From positions 2,959,793 through 3,023,792 of the forward strand of contig NZ_JBEWCD010000002.1 of assembly GCF_040530035.1 (NCBI RefSeq): a DNA stretch of 64,000 bases, in the 5' to 3' direction. The position numbers and the translations under genes were made by a program. This document shows positions 33,982-43,976 of the stretch, piece by piece. The stretch is from Roseibium sp. HPY-6. GTDB taxonomy: Bacteria > Pseudomonadota > Alphaproteobacteria > Rhizobiales > Stappiaceae. The notes below the pieces were generated by a model. It saw only the letters and a list, made by a program, of their open reading frames with translations. It did no database searches and was not told the origin of the DNA. The first letter of the stretch is position 1; every line of letters starts with the position of its first letter.

Positions 33982-34695
33982 ATGGCAGAGGCGAAAAAGG
34001 CTGAAGAGCCGTCGATGGAGGAGATCCTCGCATCGATCCGCCGCATTATTTCCGATGAGGACACCCAGGGCAACGAAGCGGAAGCGGCTGAAGAAACAGA
34101 AACTCCAGTAGAAGAAGCGGTAGATGATATGGGCGATGCTGGAGAAATGTCGCAGGACGAACTCGACAAGCTTTTCGATATGGAGCCAAGCGGAGGAGGA
34201 GACTCGTCTGAAGAGGAAGCGGACGATATGGCAGCGGCGATGGAAGCCGATGCCGCTGAAGACGAAGGCGAAGACGACGTTCTGGAATTGACCGAAGAAC
34301 TTGCTGTCGAAGAAGACGACAGTATGGAAATGGTCGAAGGTCTTGCGGACGAGTTCGACAACCCTGCCGGCGACATTTCATTCGCGGAAGAGCCCAAAGC
34401 CGTTCCCGAACCGGATCCGATCCCGCCCTCGACAATGGAAACAGCCCCGGTTCCGGACGATCTTCCCATGGTCGCCGAGAACGCGCCGCTGACCTCGGAG
34501 AACACGGGAGAAGCCGTGCACGCGGCGTTCGATAATCTTTCAAACATGTTTGTCGGCTCACAGGCCCAGACCGTCGAAGAACTTGTTCAGGAAATGTTGC
34601 GTCCGATGCTGAAAGCATGGCTCGATCAAAACCTCCCCGGCATGGTGGAGCAAATGGTGCAAAAGGAAATCCAGCGCGTTACACGCCGCCGTTGA
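33982..34695 (+). CDS. popZ: PopZ-family pole-organizing protein (DUF2497)
   Basis: The protein is 237 residues. It has the short N-terminal helix EEPSMEEILASIRRIISDED, a long very acidic and Pro-containing linker (about residues 28-190), and the C-terminal helical block TVEELVQEMLRPMLKAWLDQN plus the last helices to RRR. This is the PopZ plan: N-terminal partner-binding helix, disordered acidic spacer and C-terminal oligomerisation domain. PopZ assembles at cell poles and anchors chromosome partition and cell-cycle proteins. The tolC-popZ-valS order is conserved in the order. Confidence 0.9.
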   Translation: MAEAKKAEEPSMEEILASIRRIISDEDTQGNEAEAAEETETPVEEAVDDMGDAGEMSQDELDKLFDMEPSGGGDSSEEEADDMAAAMEADAAEDEGEDDVLELTEELAVEEDDSMEMVEGLADEFDNPAGDISFAEEPKAVPEPDPIPPSTMETAPVPDDLPMVAENAPLTSENTGEAVHAAFDNLSNMFVGSQAQTVEELVQEMLRPMLKAWLDQNLPGMVEQMVQKEIQRVTRRR

Positions 34696-34717
34696 TCCGG
34701 CTCATGCTCCAGTCACG

Positions 34718-35143
34718 CTAGCGGGCTGACAGAAGACAACCCGCGAAACCCTTTGCTGCGATTGATGTGCAGAGCTCCGCCCATTCGCAACCAGCGCAGG
34801 CGCCCCGGATTTCTCCTGACGCAAATGCTTTTCGCAATCCGGCGATATTATCCGCAGAGAGAAGGATTGGCTCGCCTGGCATCAGGTCGCGCTTCAAGAA
34901 ATTGTTGATTTGTGCCAAGGCGAGCGCATCCCTCTCGAGCACACTCTTATTGTGACAGTGGCAATCGTCCTCGTTGAGCATTGCCTGACATATGTCGTCC
35001 GGCCCGGACACGATCGTGATAGCTTCTCCGGAATTCAGCCGCTTGATGATCACATTGTAGTTTTGCACGAAGCTTGGCGTGTATCCCTTGCCGAGATACG
35101 TCAACATGCAAAGCAGATGATGGGGCCGGATTGAAACAGTCAT
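34718..35143 (-). CDS. DUF1284 family Cys-rich protein
   Basis: The protein is 141 residues and begins TVSIRPHHLLCMLTYLGKGY, the family's signature. Eight cysteines are seen, grouped as DDICQA, DDCHCHN, ACAGCEW, LCTS and GCLL, which suggests metal or Fe-S binding. The function is not established. It is convergent with popZ, 22 bases from its stop. Confidence 0.85.
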   Translation of the reverse strand: MTVSIRPHHLLCMLTYLGKGYTPSFVQNYNVIIKRLNSGEAITIVSGPDDICQAMLNEDDCHCHNKSVLERDALALAQINNFLKRDLMPGEPILLSADNIAGLRKAFASGEIRGACAGCEWAELCTSIAAKGFAGCLLSAR

Positions 35144-35316
35144 AGCGGGCTTATGGCACTAATTTTCGCCTAGCCCAAGCACTCGGGTTCCGATCTTCTG
35201 AGAATGGCGCCTATCTTGGCCCTGTCACGCCTTTAGCCTGTTGACTTGTGCCGACGCTTCCGATTTACACGGTGGCTCACGAAAATCGAACTACATCCTC
35301 CCATTGAGTGAACCTG

Positions 35317-38247
35317 ATGCTGGATAAGACCTACGATGCGGCAAGCGTTGAGCCGCGGATTTACGAGACCTGGGAAAAGTCGGAAGCCTTCAAGGCCGGT
35401 GCTGGCGCCAAAGAGGGTGCGTCTGCCTTTTCCATCGTAATTCCGCCACCGAACGTGACCGGTTCGCTTCACATGGGTCATGCACTCAACAATACCCTGC
35501 AGGACATCCTGATCCGCTGGAAGCGGATGCAGGGGTATGACGTTCTCTGGCAACCTGGCACCGATCACGCCGGTATTGCCACGCAAATGGTCGTTGAGCG
35601 GGAACTCATGGAAACCCAGCAGCCCGGTCGCCGGGAAATGGGCCGCGAAGCGTTCGTCGAGCGCGTCTGGGAGCAAAAGCGCAAGTCGGAAGGCACGATC
35701 CTTGGCCAGTTGAAGCGCCTTGGCGCGTCCTGCGACTGGAGCCGGACCGAGTTCACAATGTCGCCCAATCTGTCAGCGGCGGTTTTGAAGGTCTTTGTCG
35801 ACCTTTACAACGAAGGCCTGATCTACAAATCCAAGAGACTGGTCAATTGGGACCCGAAATTCGAAACGGCGATTTCCGATCTCGAAGTCGAGAACGTCGA
35901 GGTCGACGGACACATGTGGCATTTCAAGTATCCCCTGGCCGGGGGAGCCACCTATGAATATGTCGAAAAGGACGAGGAGGGTAACATCACTCTCCGAGAA
36001 ACTCGCGACTATATTTCGATTGCCACCACGCGTCCGGAAACCATGTTGGGCGACGGTGCTGTTGCGGTTCACCCAGATGATGAGCGTTACAAGCCAATTG
36101 TCGGAAAACTCTGCGAAATACCGGTCGGCCCTAAAGAGCATCGTCGCCTGATTCCGATCATTACGGATAGTTATCCGGATCCGAACTTCGGCTCCGGAGC
36201 GGTCAAGATCACCGGTGCACACGACTTCAACGACTATGGCGTCGCACAGCGCAACAAGATCCCGATGTACCGGCTCATGGACACCAAAGGCGCGATGCGT
36301 TCCGACGGCGCGCCATATGTCGAGGAGGCGGCAAAAGCACAGGCGATAATTGACGGAGCGGAATTGACCGTCAAAGAGGTCGACCTGATCAACATTGTTC
36401 CGGATGACTTGCGTGGCCTTGACCGCTATGAGGCGCGCAAGCGTGTCATCGAGCAGATCACGGCGGAAGGGCTCGCGGTTATGGTTCCGCCTGACCATCC
36501 CGATGTTGCCTGGATGAAGGGCAACGCACCGGACTGGCATCCGCTGGGGAGAGCGATTGTTCGCGCTCTTGGCGAAGACGAAACCGGACCATCTGCGTTG
36601 CCGATGGTCGAATCGAAAAAGATCATGCAACCGTTCGGCGATCGCTCAAAGGTCGTCATCGAGCCGATGTTGACCGACCAGTGGTTCGTCGATGCCAAGA
36701 CCCTTGCGGCCCCGGCACTTGAAGCGGTCAGGAACGGTACGACAAAGCTTATCCCGGGCAATGCCGACAAGATCTACTACAACTGGCTTGATGATATTCA
36801 GCCCTGGTGCATTTCACGCCAGCTCTGGTGGGGACATCAGATTCCGGTTTGGTACGATGAGGACGGTAAAGAGTTTTGTGCCCAGACCGAGGAAGAAGCC
36901 ATTGAAATGGCGGGCGGCAAGTCATTAACGCGTGATGAGGATGTCCTCGACACCTGGTTCTCTTCCGCGCTCTGGCCGTTTTCAACCCTGGGCTGGCCGA
37001 ACAAGACGCCAGAGTTGGAACGCTACTACAAGACCGATGTGCTGATCACGGGCCTCGACATCATCTTTTTCTGGGTCGCCCGAATGATGATGCAGGGTCT
37101 GCACTTCATGAACGAAGTGCCGTTCCACACCGTCTACTTCAACTCCATCGTCGTCGACGGCAAGGGCAAGAAGATGTCCAAGTCGACCGGTAACGTCATT
37201 GATCCGCTCGACCTGATCGACCGCTTTGGTGCCGACGCAACCCGTTTCGCTCTGGCCAGTCAGGAAGTTCAGGCGCGCAGGATGCTCCGCATGTCTGACC
37301 AGGCGGCTGAAGGCGGTCAGCGCTTCGCGACAAAGCTCTGGAACGCGTCCCGGTTCGCCGAAATGAATGGCTGTGCTCGTGTCGAAGAATTTGATCCATC
37401 GACCACGAAGCACACGCTCAACCGTTGGATAGCGACGGAAACTGGCCGCTGCATCACCGAGGTCACTGCGGCACTAGAAGACTATCGGTTCAATGATGCG
37501 GCTGGTGCCGTATACAAATTCACCTGGAACACCTTCTGCGACTGGTTTCTGGAGCTCGCCAAACCGATCTTCAACGGCGACGACGAGGCTGCCAAGGCTG
37601 AGACACGCGCAACGACGGCGTGGGCAATTGACGAGATCCTGAAGGTCCTGCACCCGTTCATGCCGTTCCTCACGGAAGAGCTTTGGGAGCGTCTCGGCGA
37701 TGAGGGCAGCAAGGCGGAGGGCTTGCTCATGCTTTCTGCCTGGCCACAAGCGTCCGTGTCCGACGAAGACGCAGCCGCCGAAATCAACTGGCTTGTGAAC
37801 CTGATCTCCGAGATCCGGTCCGTTCGTGCAGAAATGAACGTTCCGGCGGGAGCAAAGGTGTCGGTTGTGATGGTTGGTGCAAACGAGCAAACTCGTTCGC
37901 GGCTCTTGACGCACGAGTCCGCTGTCCTTCGTCTTGCCCGCGCGGAGACCGTGACGCACGCCGACGCTGCACCATCCGGGTCTGCGCAGATCATTGTGGG
38001 CGAGGTGACCGTTTGCTTGCCGCTTGCCGGCGTGATTGATTTGAGTGCGGAAAAAGCGCGGCTTCAAAAAGAGATCGGTAAGCTGGAAGCGGAGATATCC
38101 AAAACGGAGAAAAAGCTTTCCAATCCGAAGTTTGTAGACAAGGCTCCTGAAGAAGTTGTCGAAGGAGAGCGCGAAAAAGTGGCTGAATCCAAGGTAAAAC
38201 TTGAAAAAGTTCAGGTTGCCATGAACCGGCTGGCGGAAATTGGCTGA
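35317..38247 (+). CDS. valS: Valyl-tRNA synthetase
   Basis: The protein is 976 residues of class I. The HIGH motif is HMGH at about 52-55 (PPNVTGSLHMGHALNN), and KMSKS lies at about 619-623 (GKGKKMSKSTGNVIDPLDLI). The editing domain lies between them (TTRPETMLGD, NFGSGAVKITGAHDFNDYG). The C-terminal Glu/Lys coiled coil is complete (LSAEKARLQKEIGKLEAEI). It charges tRNA-Val and hydrolyses Thr-tRNA-Val. The ATG at 35317 is preferred to the GTG three codons upstream. Confidence 0.97.
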   Translation: MLDKTYDAASVEPRIYETWEKSEAFKAGAGAKEGASAFSIVIPPPNVTGSLHMGHALNNTLQDILIRWKRMQGYDVLWQPGTDHAGIATQMVVERELMETQQPGRREMGREAFVERVWEQKRKSEGTILGQLKRLGASCDWSRTEFTMSPNLSAAVLKVFVDLYNEGLIYKSKRLVNWDPKFETAISDLEVENVEVDGHMWHFKYPLAGGATYEYVEKDEEGNITLRETRDYISIATTRPETMLGDGAVAVHPDDERYKPIVGKLCEIPVGPKEHRRLIPIITDSYPDPNFGSGAVKITGAHDFNDYGVAQRNKIPMYRLMDTKGAMRSDGAPYVEEAAKAQAIIDGAELTVKEVDLINIVPDDLRGLDRYEARKRVIEQITAEGLAVMVPPDHPDVAWMKGNAPDWHPLGRAIVRALGEDETGPSALPMVESKKIMQPFGDRSKVVIEPMLTDQWFVDAKTLAAPALEAVRNGTTKLIPGNADKIYYNWLDDIQPWCISRQLWWGHQIPVWYDEDGKEFCAQTEEEAIEMAGGKSLTRDEDVLDTWFSSALWPFSTLGWPNKTPELERYYKTDVLITGLDIIFFWVARMMMQGLHFMNEVPFHTVYFNSIVVDGKGKKMSKSTGNVIDPLDLIDRFGADATRFALASQEVQARRMLRMSDQAAEGGQRFATKLWNASRFAEMNGCARVEEFDPSTTKHTLNRWIATETGRCITEVTAALEDYRFNDAAGAVYKFTWNTFCDWFLELAKPIFNGDDEAAKAETRATTAWAIDEILKVLHPFMPFLTEELWERLGDEGSKAEGLLMLSAWPQASVSDEDAAAEINWLVNLISEIRSVRAEMNVPAGAKVSVVMVGANEQTRSRLLTHESAVLRLARAETVTHADAAPSGSAQIIVGEVTVCLPLAGVIDLSAEKARLQKEIGKLEAEISKTEKKLSNPKFVDKAPEEVVEGEREKVAESKVKLEKVQVAMNRLAEIG

Positions 38248-38352
38248 CGCAGATACGGCTTCGGACGGGATCTTGTCTTGTCCGGGCCGTAATTCGGTGC
38301 TAGCGCGACGTCAAAGAAAGAAACTATCCTAGCACCAGCGACTCAATACCTG

Positions 38353-38901
38353 ATGGCAAAAGTGTTCGAAGCAAAAAAAACAGCGATACGACTATGTGCA
38401 TCTGTCGCGCTTGCGGCGTTTGCTGCGGTCATCCCCGGCGGTGCTGTTCTGGCCGAAAAAATCGAGAACCCCGTTGCCGTCTTTTCAGGTCTCGACAAGA
38501 TCACCGGCCGTATTATTTCGTTTGATGTTTATATTGGCGAAACGGTGCAGTTCGGGGCTCTGCAAGTGACGCCGAGGGTTTGCCACACAAGACCGCAAAC
38601 CGAGTCGCCATTGACCACCGGTTTTGTTCAGGTGGATGAAATCACCCTGAATAACGAAGTGCGCCGCATATTCTCCGGCTGGATGTATGCCGCGAGCCCC
38701 GGTCTTCATGCCGTCGAGCATCCGGTCTACGACATTTGGCTGACCAACTGTAAGCTTGCCTCGACTGTGCCGCCGCCGGAGGACTATGACGGGCCGCCGA
38801 TCAAAGGCGTTGTCGCTGAAGGTGAGGATCCGCTTGCAGGACCTGATGATGGTGTCGAATCCGGTCCCGGTATTCCAAGGAAGAAACCGTTCCAGGGATG
38901 A
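38353..38901 (+). CDS. DUF2155 domain exported protein
   Basis: The protein is 182 residues with a signal peptide to about residue 34 (AIRLCASVALAAFAAVIP, cut near AVLAEK). The DUF2155 core is IENPVAVFSGLDKITGRIISFDVYIGE, QFGALQVTPRVC and FSGWMYAASPGLHAVEHPVYDIWLTNCK, with two conserved Cys that could form a disulfide. It ends in an acidic Pro-rich tail. In alphaproteobacteria the family is periplasmic or membrane-bound and of unknown function. Confidence 0.88.
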   Translation: MAKVFEAKKTAIRLCASVALAAFAAVIPGGAVLAEKIENPVAVFSGLDKITGRIISFDVYIGETVQFGALQVTPRVCHTRPQTESPLTTGFVQVDEITLNNEVRRIFSGWMYAASPGLHAVEHPVYDIWLTNCKLASTVPPPEDYDGPPIKGVVAEGEDPLAGPDDGVESGPGIPRKKPFQG

Positions 38902-38911
38902 TCATGCGTGA

Positions 38912-39384
38912 TCACGTTCCCTTGCGCGGGGCGTATCCGAGCTTCCTAAGGTCAAATCCGGTCTTGCTGCGCTTGAAACCCAGCCTTTCATAAAATGCAT
39001 GTGCCTTGGTGTTTTGCTCGCCGGATAACAGCATGATCTTGAAGCACCCTGCAGCCCAACAGAGGTCGATTGCCGCAGTCATGATCTTTTCTCCGACGCC
39101 CCGTCCACGTGGGAAGACAAGGTGACGACATTTTCAATCAATGCGTAGGATGCGCAGCCTCGGGTTAGGTTTGGGACCACAGAAACAGTCACCGAACCAA
39201 CTGGTTTGCGTTCCAGACATGCGATCAGAACGGTCAACCCTGGATGCTCGAGCATCTGTTGGAAAGTCTGGTCACGGAGATCGGGATCAGCCGGCAAGTC
39301 ATCCGGATTGAGGTCGTGATAAAGCGACAAGAGGCCGGAAAGGTCCTGGTAGGATGCGGGTCGAATGAGCAGCTCATCGGACAT
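38912..39384 (-). pseudogene. GNAT acetyltransferase broken by a one-base frameshift
   Basis: The first part (MSDELLIRPASYQDLSGLLS to YALIENVVTLSSH) stays in frame only to a TGA at 39079-39081. In the next frame the same strand continues RGRGVGEKIMTAAIDL, AAGCFKIMLLSG and HAFYERLGFKRS, a perfect GNAT acetyl-CoA loop and C-terminus, to the TGA at 38912-38914. Adding one base near 39108-39111 joins the two without loss. Either the gene is inactivated or the base is a sequencing error. The start lies just after a terminator and has no clear ribosome-binding site. Confidence 0.8.
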
Positions 39385-39390
39385 AATCAA

Positions 39391-39413
39391 AAAAGCCCGC
39401 CGGACTGGCGGGC
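39391..39413 (-). terminator. Intrinsic terminator of the alpha/beta hydrolase gene
   Basis: The stem GCCCGCC/GGCGGGC has a 5-base loop and on the minus strand is followed by TTTTTT. It ends only a few bases before the ATG of the broken GNAT gene. Confidence 0.85.
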
Positions 39414-39428
39414 TCTCCTTTGGACCGG

Positions 39429-40097
39429 TCAGTCGATATCGACGTAATCATCCGGTGTGAGACCGAGCCGGCCATCGACATAGGTTCCGCAGCGCTCCAG
39501 AAGTTCATCCATGTCATTTTCGAAAAAATGATTGGCGCCCGGAATGGTCTCGTGATCGATCACGATGCCTTTTTGGGTTTTCAATTTGTCGACAAGTGTC
39601 TGAACGTCCTTTTGCGGAACGACCTTGTCATTGTCACCGTGCACGATCAGGCCTGAAGACGGGCAGGGGGCAAGGAACGAAAAGTCATGCAGGTTTGCAG
39701 GTGGTGCGACAGAGATAAAGCCTTCCACTTCAGGACGGCGCATCAGAAGCTGCATGCCGATCCACGCACCGAACGAAAAGCCGCCGATCCAGCAGGCCCG
39801 CGCGTCGGGATGAACAGTCTGAACCCAATCCAGCGCTGCGGCCGCGTCAGAAAGTTCCCCCTGGCCGTGATCAAACGTTCCCTGAGACCGGCCGACACCC
39901 CGGAAATTGAAGCGCAGAACCGCAAAACCGCGCCGAGCGAACATGTAATACATCTGGTAGACGATCTGATTGTTCATCGTGCCGCCAAACTGCGGATGAA
40001 GGTGCAGAACCAGTGCGATGGGAGCGTTACGTTTTTTGGCGGGATGGAACCGGCCCTCGAGCCGGCCGGCGGGACCGTTGAAGATCACCTCAGGCAT
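39429..40097 (-). CDS. Alpha/beta hydrolase
   Basis: The protein is 222 residues. LVLHLHPQFGGTMNNQIV forms the oxyanion side, the nucleophile elbow is GGFSFGAWIG (Ser in GFSFG), the Asp lies in VHGDNDKVVP and the His in PGANHFF. This is a compact dienelactone-hydrolase-like fold, cytoplasmic and without a signal. The substrate is unknown. It is divergent from the SUF operon. Confidence 0.88.
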   Translation of the reverse strand: MPEVIFNGPAGRLEGRFHPAKKRNAPIALVLHLHPQFGGTMNNQIVYQMYYMFARRGFAVLRFNFRGVGRSQGTFDHGQGELSDAAAALDWVQTVHPDARACWIGGFSFGAWIGMQLLMRRPEVEGFISVAPPANLHDFSFLAPCPSSGLIVHGDNDKVVPQKDVQTLVDKLKTQKGIVIDHETIPGANHFFENDMDELLERCGTYVDGRLGLTPDDYVDID

Positions 40098-40394
40098 GAA
40101 GCGCTATGTCCTTGTCATTTTGTCGCGCCGGGGAATCGGTGCGTTGGAAATTCAGTTCTATATACGTGGTTTCCCGTAAGTCTAAACTTGACTCTTAGCC
40201 TCCAAGTTTCTAGAACCTTGTTTAGAATTATTCGAAAGTTCGCGCCACCCCCTGATTGCGGCAACGCTCGGTTCGACCAGTTGGGGGGTGTTATCGTCAT
40301 CACAGCGAAAAATTTCAAGTTTTTCGAACATGTGTTTGGCATTTCAGCGGAATTTCGATGCGTTGAAACCACCTTGAAGGACATTTAAGGTCTC
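40098..40394. other. Divergent intergenic region of the hydrolase and SUF operon
   Basis: About 300 bases without a gene. It must hold promoters in both directions and any iron-responsive operator (IscR or RirA type). A candidate plus-strand promoter is listed separately; I cannot assign an operator. Confidence 0.5.
40188..40216 (+). promoter_or_regulatory. Possible sigma-70 promoter of the SUF operon
   Basis: TTGACT (40188-40193), a 17-base spacer, then TAGAAC (40211-40216). The -35 is good and the -10 poor. Confidence 0.3.
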
Positions 40395-41564
40395 ATGCCA
40401 CGTCGATCTGACCCGATCTATCTCGATCACAATGCCGGAGCGCCTTTGCGTCCGGTTGCGCGCGAGAGCATGATCGAGGTGCTAAGTGATGCAGGAAATG
40501 CCTCATCCGTTCATACGGACGGCAGACGTGCACGCGGCAGGATCGAATCTGCAAGGGAAAAGGTCGCGCGCTTATGCAGCGCGCAAAATCGCGCTGTTAC
40601 GTTCGTCTCCGGTGGCACGGAAGGCAATATGATGGCACTGACGCCCGTATGGCAGGTACAAGGTGCACCGGTTTATCTTGAAAAGCTGTTCAGGAGCGCC
40701 GTCGAGCATCCTTCTGTGGTGACAGGCGGCCGGTTCGCGGTTGCCAATCAGTGTGTCGTGCCCGTCGATTCCGATGGTGTCATCCAAATTGATGCTCTGA
40801 AGGACAGTGTCTGTGACACAGAGCCAAGCCTGATCTCGGTCATGGCTGCCAACAATGAAACCGGAGTTATTCAGCCGCTCGCCGAAATCGGCGCCATCGC
40901 CCAGGAATACGGTCACTTTTTCCATGTCGACGCGGTTCAGGCTGCGGGGCGGATAAAGATCGATATGGACGCCTGGCAGGCGGACGCGCTTACAATTTCG
41001 GCACACAAGCTTGGTGGGCCTCAGGGCGCTGGCGCCGTGGTTGTGCGCTCTACGGCGAAGACACCTTCAGCTTTGATGGTCGGTGGTGGCCAGGAGAACT
41101 GGCGGCGGGGCGGGACCGAAAATGTTGCCGCAATTGCAGGCTTTGGAATTGCCGCGGATGCCGCCCTTGAAGAGACAGCCGACCTGCGCCATTTGCTCGA
41201 GTTGAAAACCCGGTTGGAAGAAGGTCTGCAGGCGCATTGCCCGACAACCATTTTCTTCGGGATCAAAGCAGAGCGTCTGGCAAATACATGCTGCTTTGCG
41301 GTGCCGGGAATTTCTGCTGAAACCGCACTGATCGCCTTGGACCTTGAGCGCGTATCGATTTCATCAGGATCCGCATGCTCGTCAGGCAAGGTGTCGGTTT
41401 CCCATGTGCTGACCGCGATGGGCGTAGACGAAGAACTCGCGCGCTGCGCGCTTCGCATCAGTATGGGGTGGGATACGACGAAGACTGACATCGAAGAATT
41501 TCTCGATGTTTGGCCCGGGATCGTCGATCGCCTCAACCCAAATGCGCGCCATAAGGCGGCATGA
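40395..41564 (+). CDS. Cysteine desulfurase, NifS/IscS type
   Basis: The protein is 389 residues. It opens IYLDHNAGAPLRP, with the PLP lysine K205 in SAHKLGGPQG and the active-site Cys C328 in SSGSACSSG, the long-loop group I arrangement. It takes sulfur from cysteine as a persulfide for Fe-S assembly. It is the first gene of the SUF operon, which also carries a group II desulfurase (SufS); two desulfurases in one operon is usual in this group. Confidence 0.92.
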   Translation: MPRRSDPIYLDHNAGAPLRPVARESMIEVLSDAGNASSVHTDGRRARGRIESAREKVARLCSAQNRAVTFVSGGTEGNMMALTPVWQVQGAPVYLEKLFRSAVEHPSVVTGGRFAVANQCVVPVDSDGVIQIDALKDSVCDTEPSLISVMAANNETGVIQPLAEIGAIAQEYGHFFHVDAVQAAGRIKIDMDAWQADALTISAHKLGGPQGAGAVVVRSTAKTPSALMVGGGQENWRRGGTENVAAIAGFGIAADAALEETADLRHLLELKTRLEEGLQAHCPTTIFFGIKAERLANTCCFAVPGISAETALIALDLERVSISSGSACSSGKVSVSHVLTAMGVDEELARCALRISMGWDTTKTDIEEFLDVWPGIVDRLNPNARHKAA

Positions 41565-41670
41565 CCGGAAAATTCGGCGGGACACCGCCTAGGTAACGGC
41601 GCAGGAGCGACAGAGCCTGCACCCGGATGTTCACTGAGCGGCCGTTCCGCTCGCCAAATGGAGACAAGAG

Positions 41671-43143
41671 ATGCCAGCTGTGCAGGAAACCATCGATCGG
41701 GTGAAAGCAATCGATGTCGACCAGTATAAATACGGCTTCGTCACCGATATTGAGTCGGAAAAAGGCGCTAAGGGTCTTTCGGAAGAGACTGTCCGTTTCC
41801 TGTCCGCCAAAAAGGACGAGCCGGAATGGATGACCGAATGGCGGCTTGATGCGCTCCGCCGGTTCAAGCAGATGGATGAGCCGAATTGGGCGCGCGTAGC
41901 GTACCCCAAGATTGATTTCGACGACCTTTACTATTGGGCCGCACCGAAATCCGTCGAGGGACCGAAAAGCCTCGATGAAGTCGATCCGGAGCTGCTGGCG
42001 ACCTACGAGAAACTCGGTATCCCTCTTGCCGAGCAGGAAATTCTTGCAGGAGTGGAACCCAAGAACCGGGTCGCGGTCGATGCCGTTTTCGATTCTGTCT
42101 CTGTCGTCACGACCTTCAAGGAAGAGCTGAAAAAGGCGGGCGTCATTTTCTGCTCAATCTCCGAGGCAGTGCGCGAGTATCCGGAACTGGTCCAGAAATA
42201 CCTTGGCTCCGTGGTTCCGGTGACAGACAACTATTATGCGACGCTGAACTCTGCTGTCTTTTCGGATGGTTCGTTCGTTTATATCCCGGAAGGCGTCCGC
42301 TGCCCGATGGAGCTGTCGACCTATTTCCGCATCAACGAACAAAACACCGGTCAGTTCGAACGCACCCTGATCATCGCGGAAAAGGGCTCCTATGTGTCCT
42401 ATCTGGAGGGCTGTACAGCGCCGCAGCGCGATGAAAACCAGCTGCATGCCGCTGTGGTCGAACTGGTCGCTCTTGATGATGCGGAAATCAAATATTCGAC
42501 GGTTCAGAACTGGTTCCCGGGCGACAAGGACGGCAAGGGCGGCATCTATAACTTCGTCACCAAGCGCGGGGACTGCCGCGGCAAGAACTCCAAGATCTCC
42601 TGGACGCAGGTCGAGACCGGGTCCGCGATCACCTGGAAGTACCCGTCCTGTATCCTTCGTGGTGAAAATTCGCGCGGCGAGTTTTATTCCATCGCTGTCT
42701 CCAACGGTTATCAGCAGGTCGACAGCGGTACGAAGATGATCCACCTCGGCAAGAACTCGTCCAGCCGGATCATTTCAAAGGGGATTTCCGCCGGAAAGTC
42801 CCAGAACACTTATCGCGGCCTCGTCTCGGCGCACCGCAAGGCGTCGAACGCACGGAATTTCACGCAGTGTGACTCGCTCCTGATCGGTCAGGACTGCGGC
42901 GCACATACAGTGCCTTACATCGAGAGCAAGAACGCATCGGCACAGTTTGAGCACGAGGCCACCACCTCGAAGATCTCGGACGACCAGATGTTCTATTGCC
43001 TGCAGCGCGGCTTGTCGGAAGAAGAAGCGGTTGCCTTGATCGTCAATGGCTTCGTGAAGGACGTCATTCAGCAGCTGCCAATGGAATTCGCCGTTGAGGC
43101 CCAGAAGCTGATCTCCATCAGCCTGGAAGGATCCGTGGGCTGA
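41671..43143 (+). CDS. sufB: Fe-S cluster assembly scaffold SufB
   Basis: The protein is 490 residues. Typical SufB blocks are present: [67 protein letters not shown] and [16 protein letters not shown], [12 protein letters not shown] and [19 protein letters not shown] at the end. With SufC and SufD it forms the scaffold on which clusters are built. It begins 107 bases after the desulfurase gene. Confidence 0.96.
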   Translation: MPAVQETIDRVKAIDVDQYKYGFVTDIESEKGAKGLSEETVRFLSAKKDEPEWMTEWRLDALRRFKQMDEPNWARVAYPKIDFDDLYYWAAPKSVEGPKSLDEVDPELLATYEKLGIPLAEQEILAGVEPKNRVAVDAVFDSVSVVTTFKEELKKAGVIFCSISEAVREYPELVQKYLGSVVPVTDNYYATLNSAVFSDGSFVYIPEGVRCPMELSTYFRINEQNTGQFERTLIIAEKGSYVSYLEGCTAPQRDENQLHAAVVELVALDDAEIKYSTVQNWFPGDKDGKGGIYNFVTKRGDCRGKNSKISWTQVETGSAITWKYPSCILRGENSRGEFYSIAVSNGYQQVDSGTKMIHLGKNSSSRIISKGISAGKSQNTYRGLVSAHRKASNARNFTQCDSLLIGQDCGAHTVPYIESKNASAQFEHEATTSKISDDQMFYCLQRGLSEEEAVALIVNGFVKDVIQQLPMEFAVEAQKLISISLEGSVG

Positions 43144-43206
43144 TCTGCGCACAGACTTGAACGAAATTTTTGGCCATGGGCCGAGCACAAAACAAGGAAT
43201 TATCTC

Positions 43207-43962
43207 ATGCTTGAGATCAAGAACCTTCATGCCCGCATTGCGGAAGACGAAACAGAAATCCTGCGCGGCGTCGATCTGACGGTCAATCCGGGCGAAGTCC
43301 ATGCCATCATGGGCCCGAACGGATCGGGCAAATCGACCCTTTCCTACGTTCTGGCCGGCAAGGACGACTATGAAATCACCGAGGGCGAAGTACTCTTCAA
43401 CGGTGAGAACATGTTGGAAATGGATCCCGACGAGCGCGCTGCAGCGGGTATGTTCCTGGCGTTCCAGTACCCGATCGAAATCCCTGGTGTCGCTACCATG
43501 GAATTCCTGAAAACAGCCATGAATGCGCAGCGCAAGGCGCGGGGCGAGGATGCTCTTTCCATTCCCGATTTCATGAAGCGCGTGAAAGCCGCCGCAGCGC
43601 ATCTGAACGTTTCCATGGACATGTTGAAACGCCCGTTGAATGTCGGCTTTTCCGGTGGTGAGAAAAAGCGCGCGGAAATCCTCCAGATGTCACTTCTGGA
43701 GCCAAAGCTGTGTGTACTGGACGAAACGGATTCCGGTCTCGACATTGATGCCCTCCGCGTCGTGTCGGATGGCGTCAACAAGCTTCGCGCACCCGACCGT
43801 GCCATGGTCGTGATCACGCACTATCAGCGTCTGCTCGATCACATCGTTCCCGACGTCGTTCATGTTCTTTCCAAAGGCAAGATCGTGAAATCGGGTACCA
43901 AGGATCTGGCGCTTGAGCTGGAGAAGAACGGTTACGCCGACTACGTTGAAACGGCCGCTTGA
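43207..43962 (+). CDS. sufC: SUF system ATPase SufC
   Basis: The protein is 251 residues and an ABC ATPase. The Walker A is GPNGSGKST (about 37-45), the signature is FSGGEKKRAEI, and the Walker B is LCVLDETDSGLDIDA, which is the SufC-specific form. It drives the conformational change of SufBCD. It lies 63 bases after sufB. Confidence 0.96.
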   Translation: MLEIKNLHARIAEDETEILRGVDLTVNPGEVHAIMGPNGSGKSTLSYVLAGKDDYEITEGEVLFNGENMLEMDPDERAAAGMFLAFQYPIEIPGVATMEFLKTAMNAQRKARGEDALSIPDFMKRVKAAAAHLNVSMDMLKRPLNVGFSGGEKKRAEILQMSLLEPKLCVLDETDSGLDIDALRVVSDGVNKLRAPDRAMVVITHYQRLLDHIVPDVVHVLSKGKIVKSGTKDLALELEKNGYADYVETAA

Positions 43963-43976
43963 GGGAGCAACGCGAT

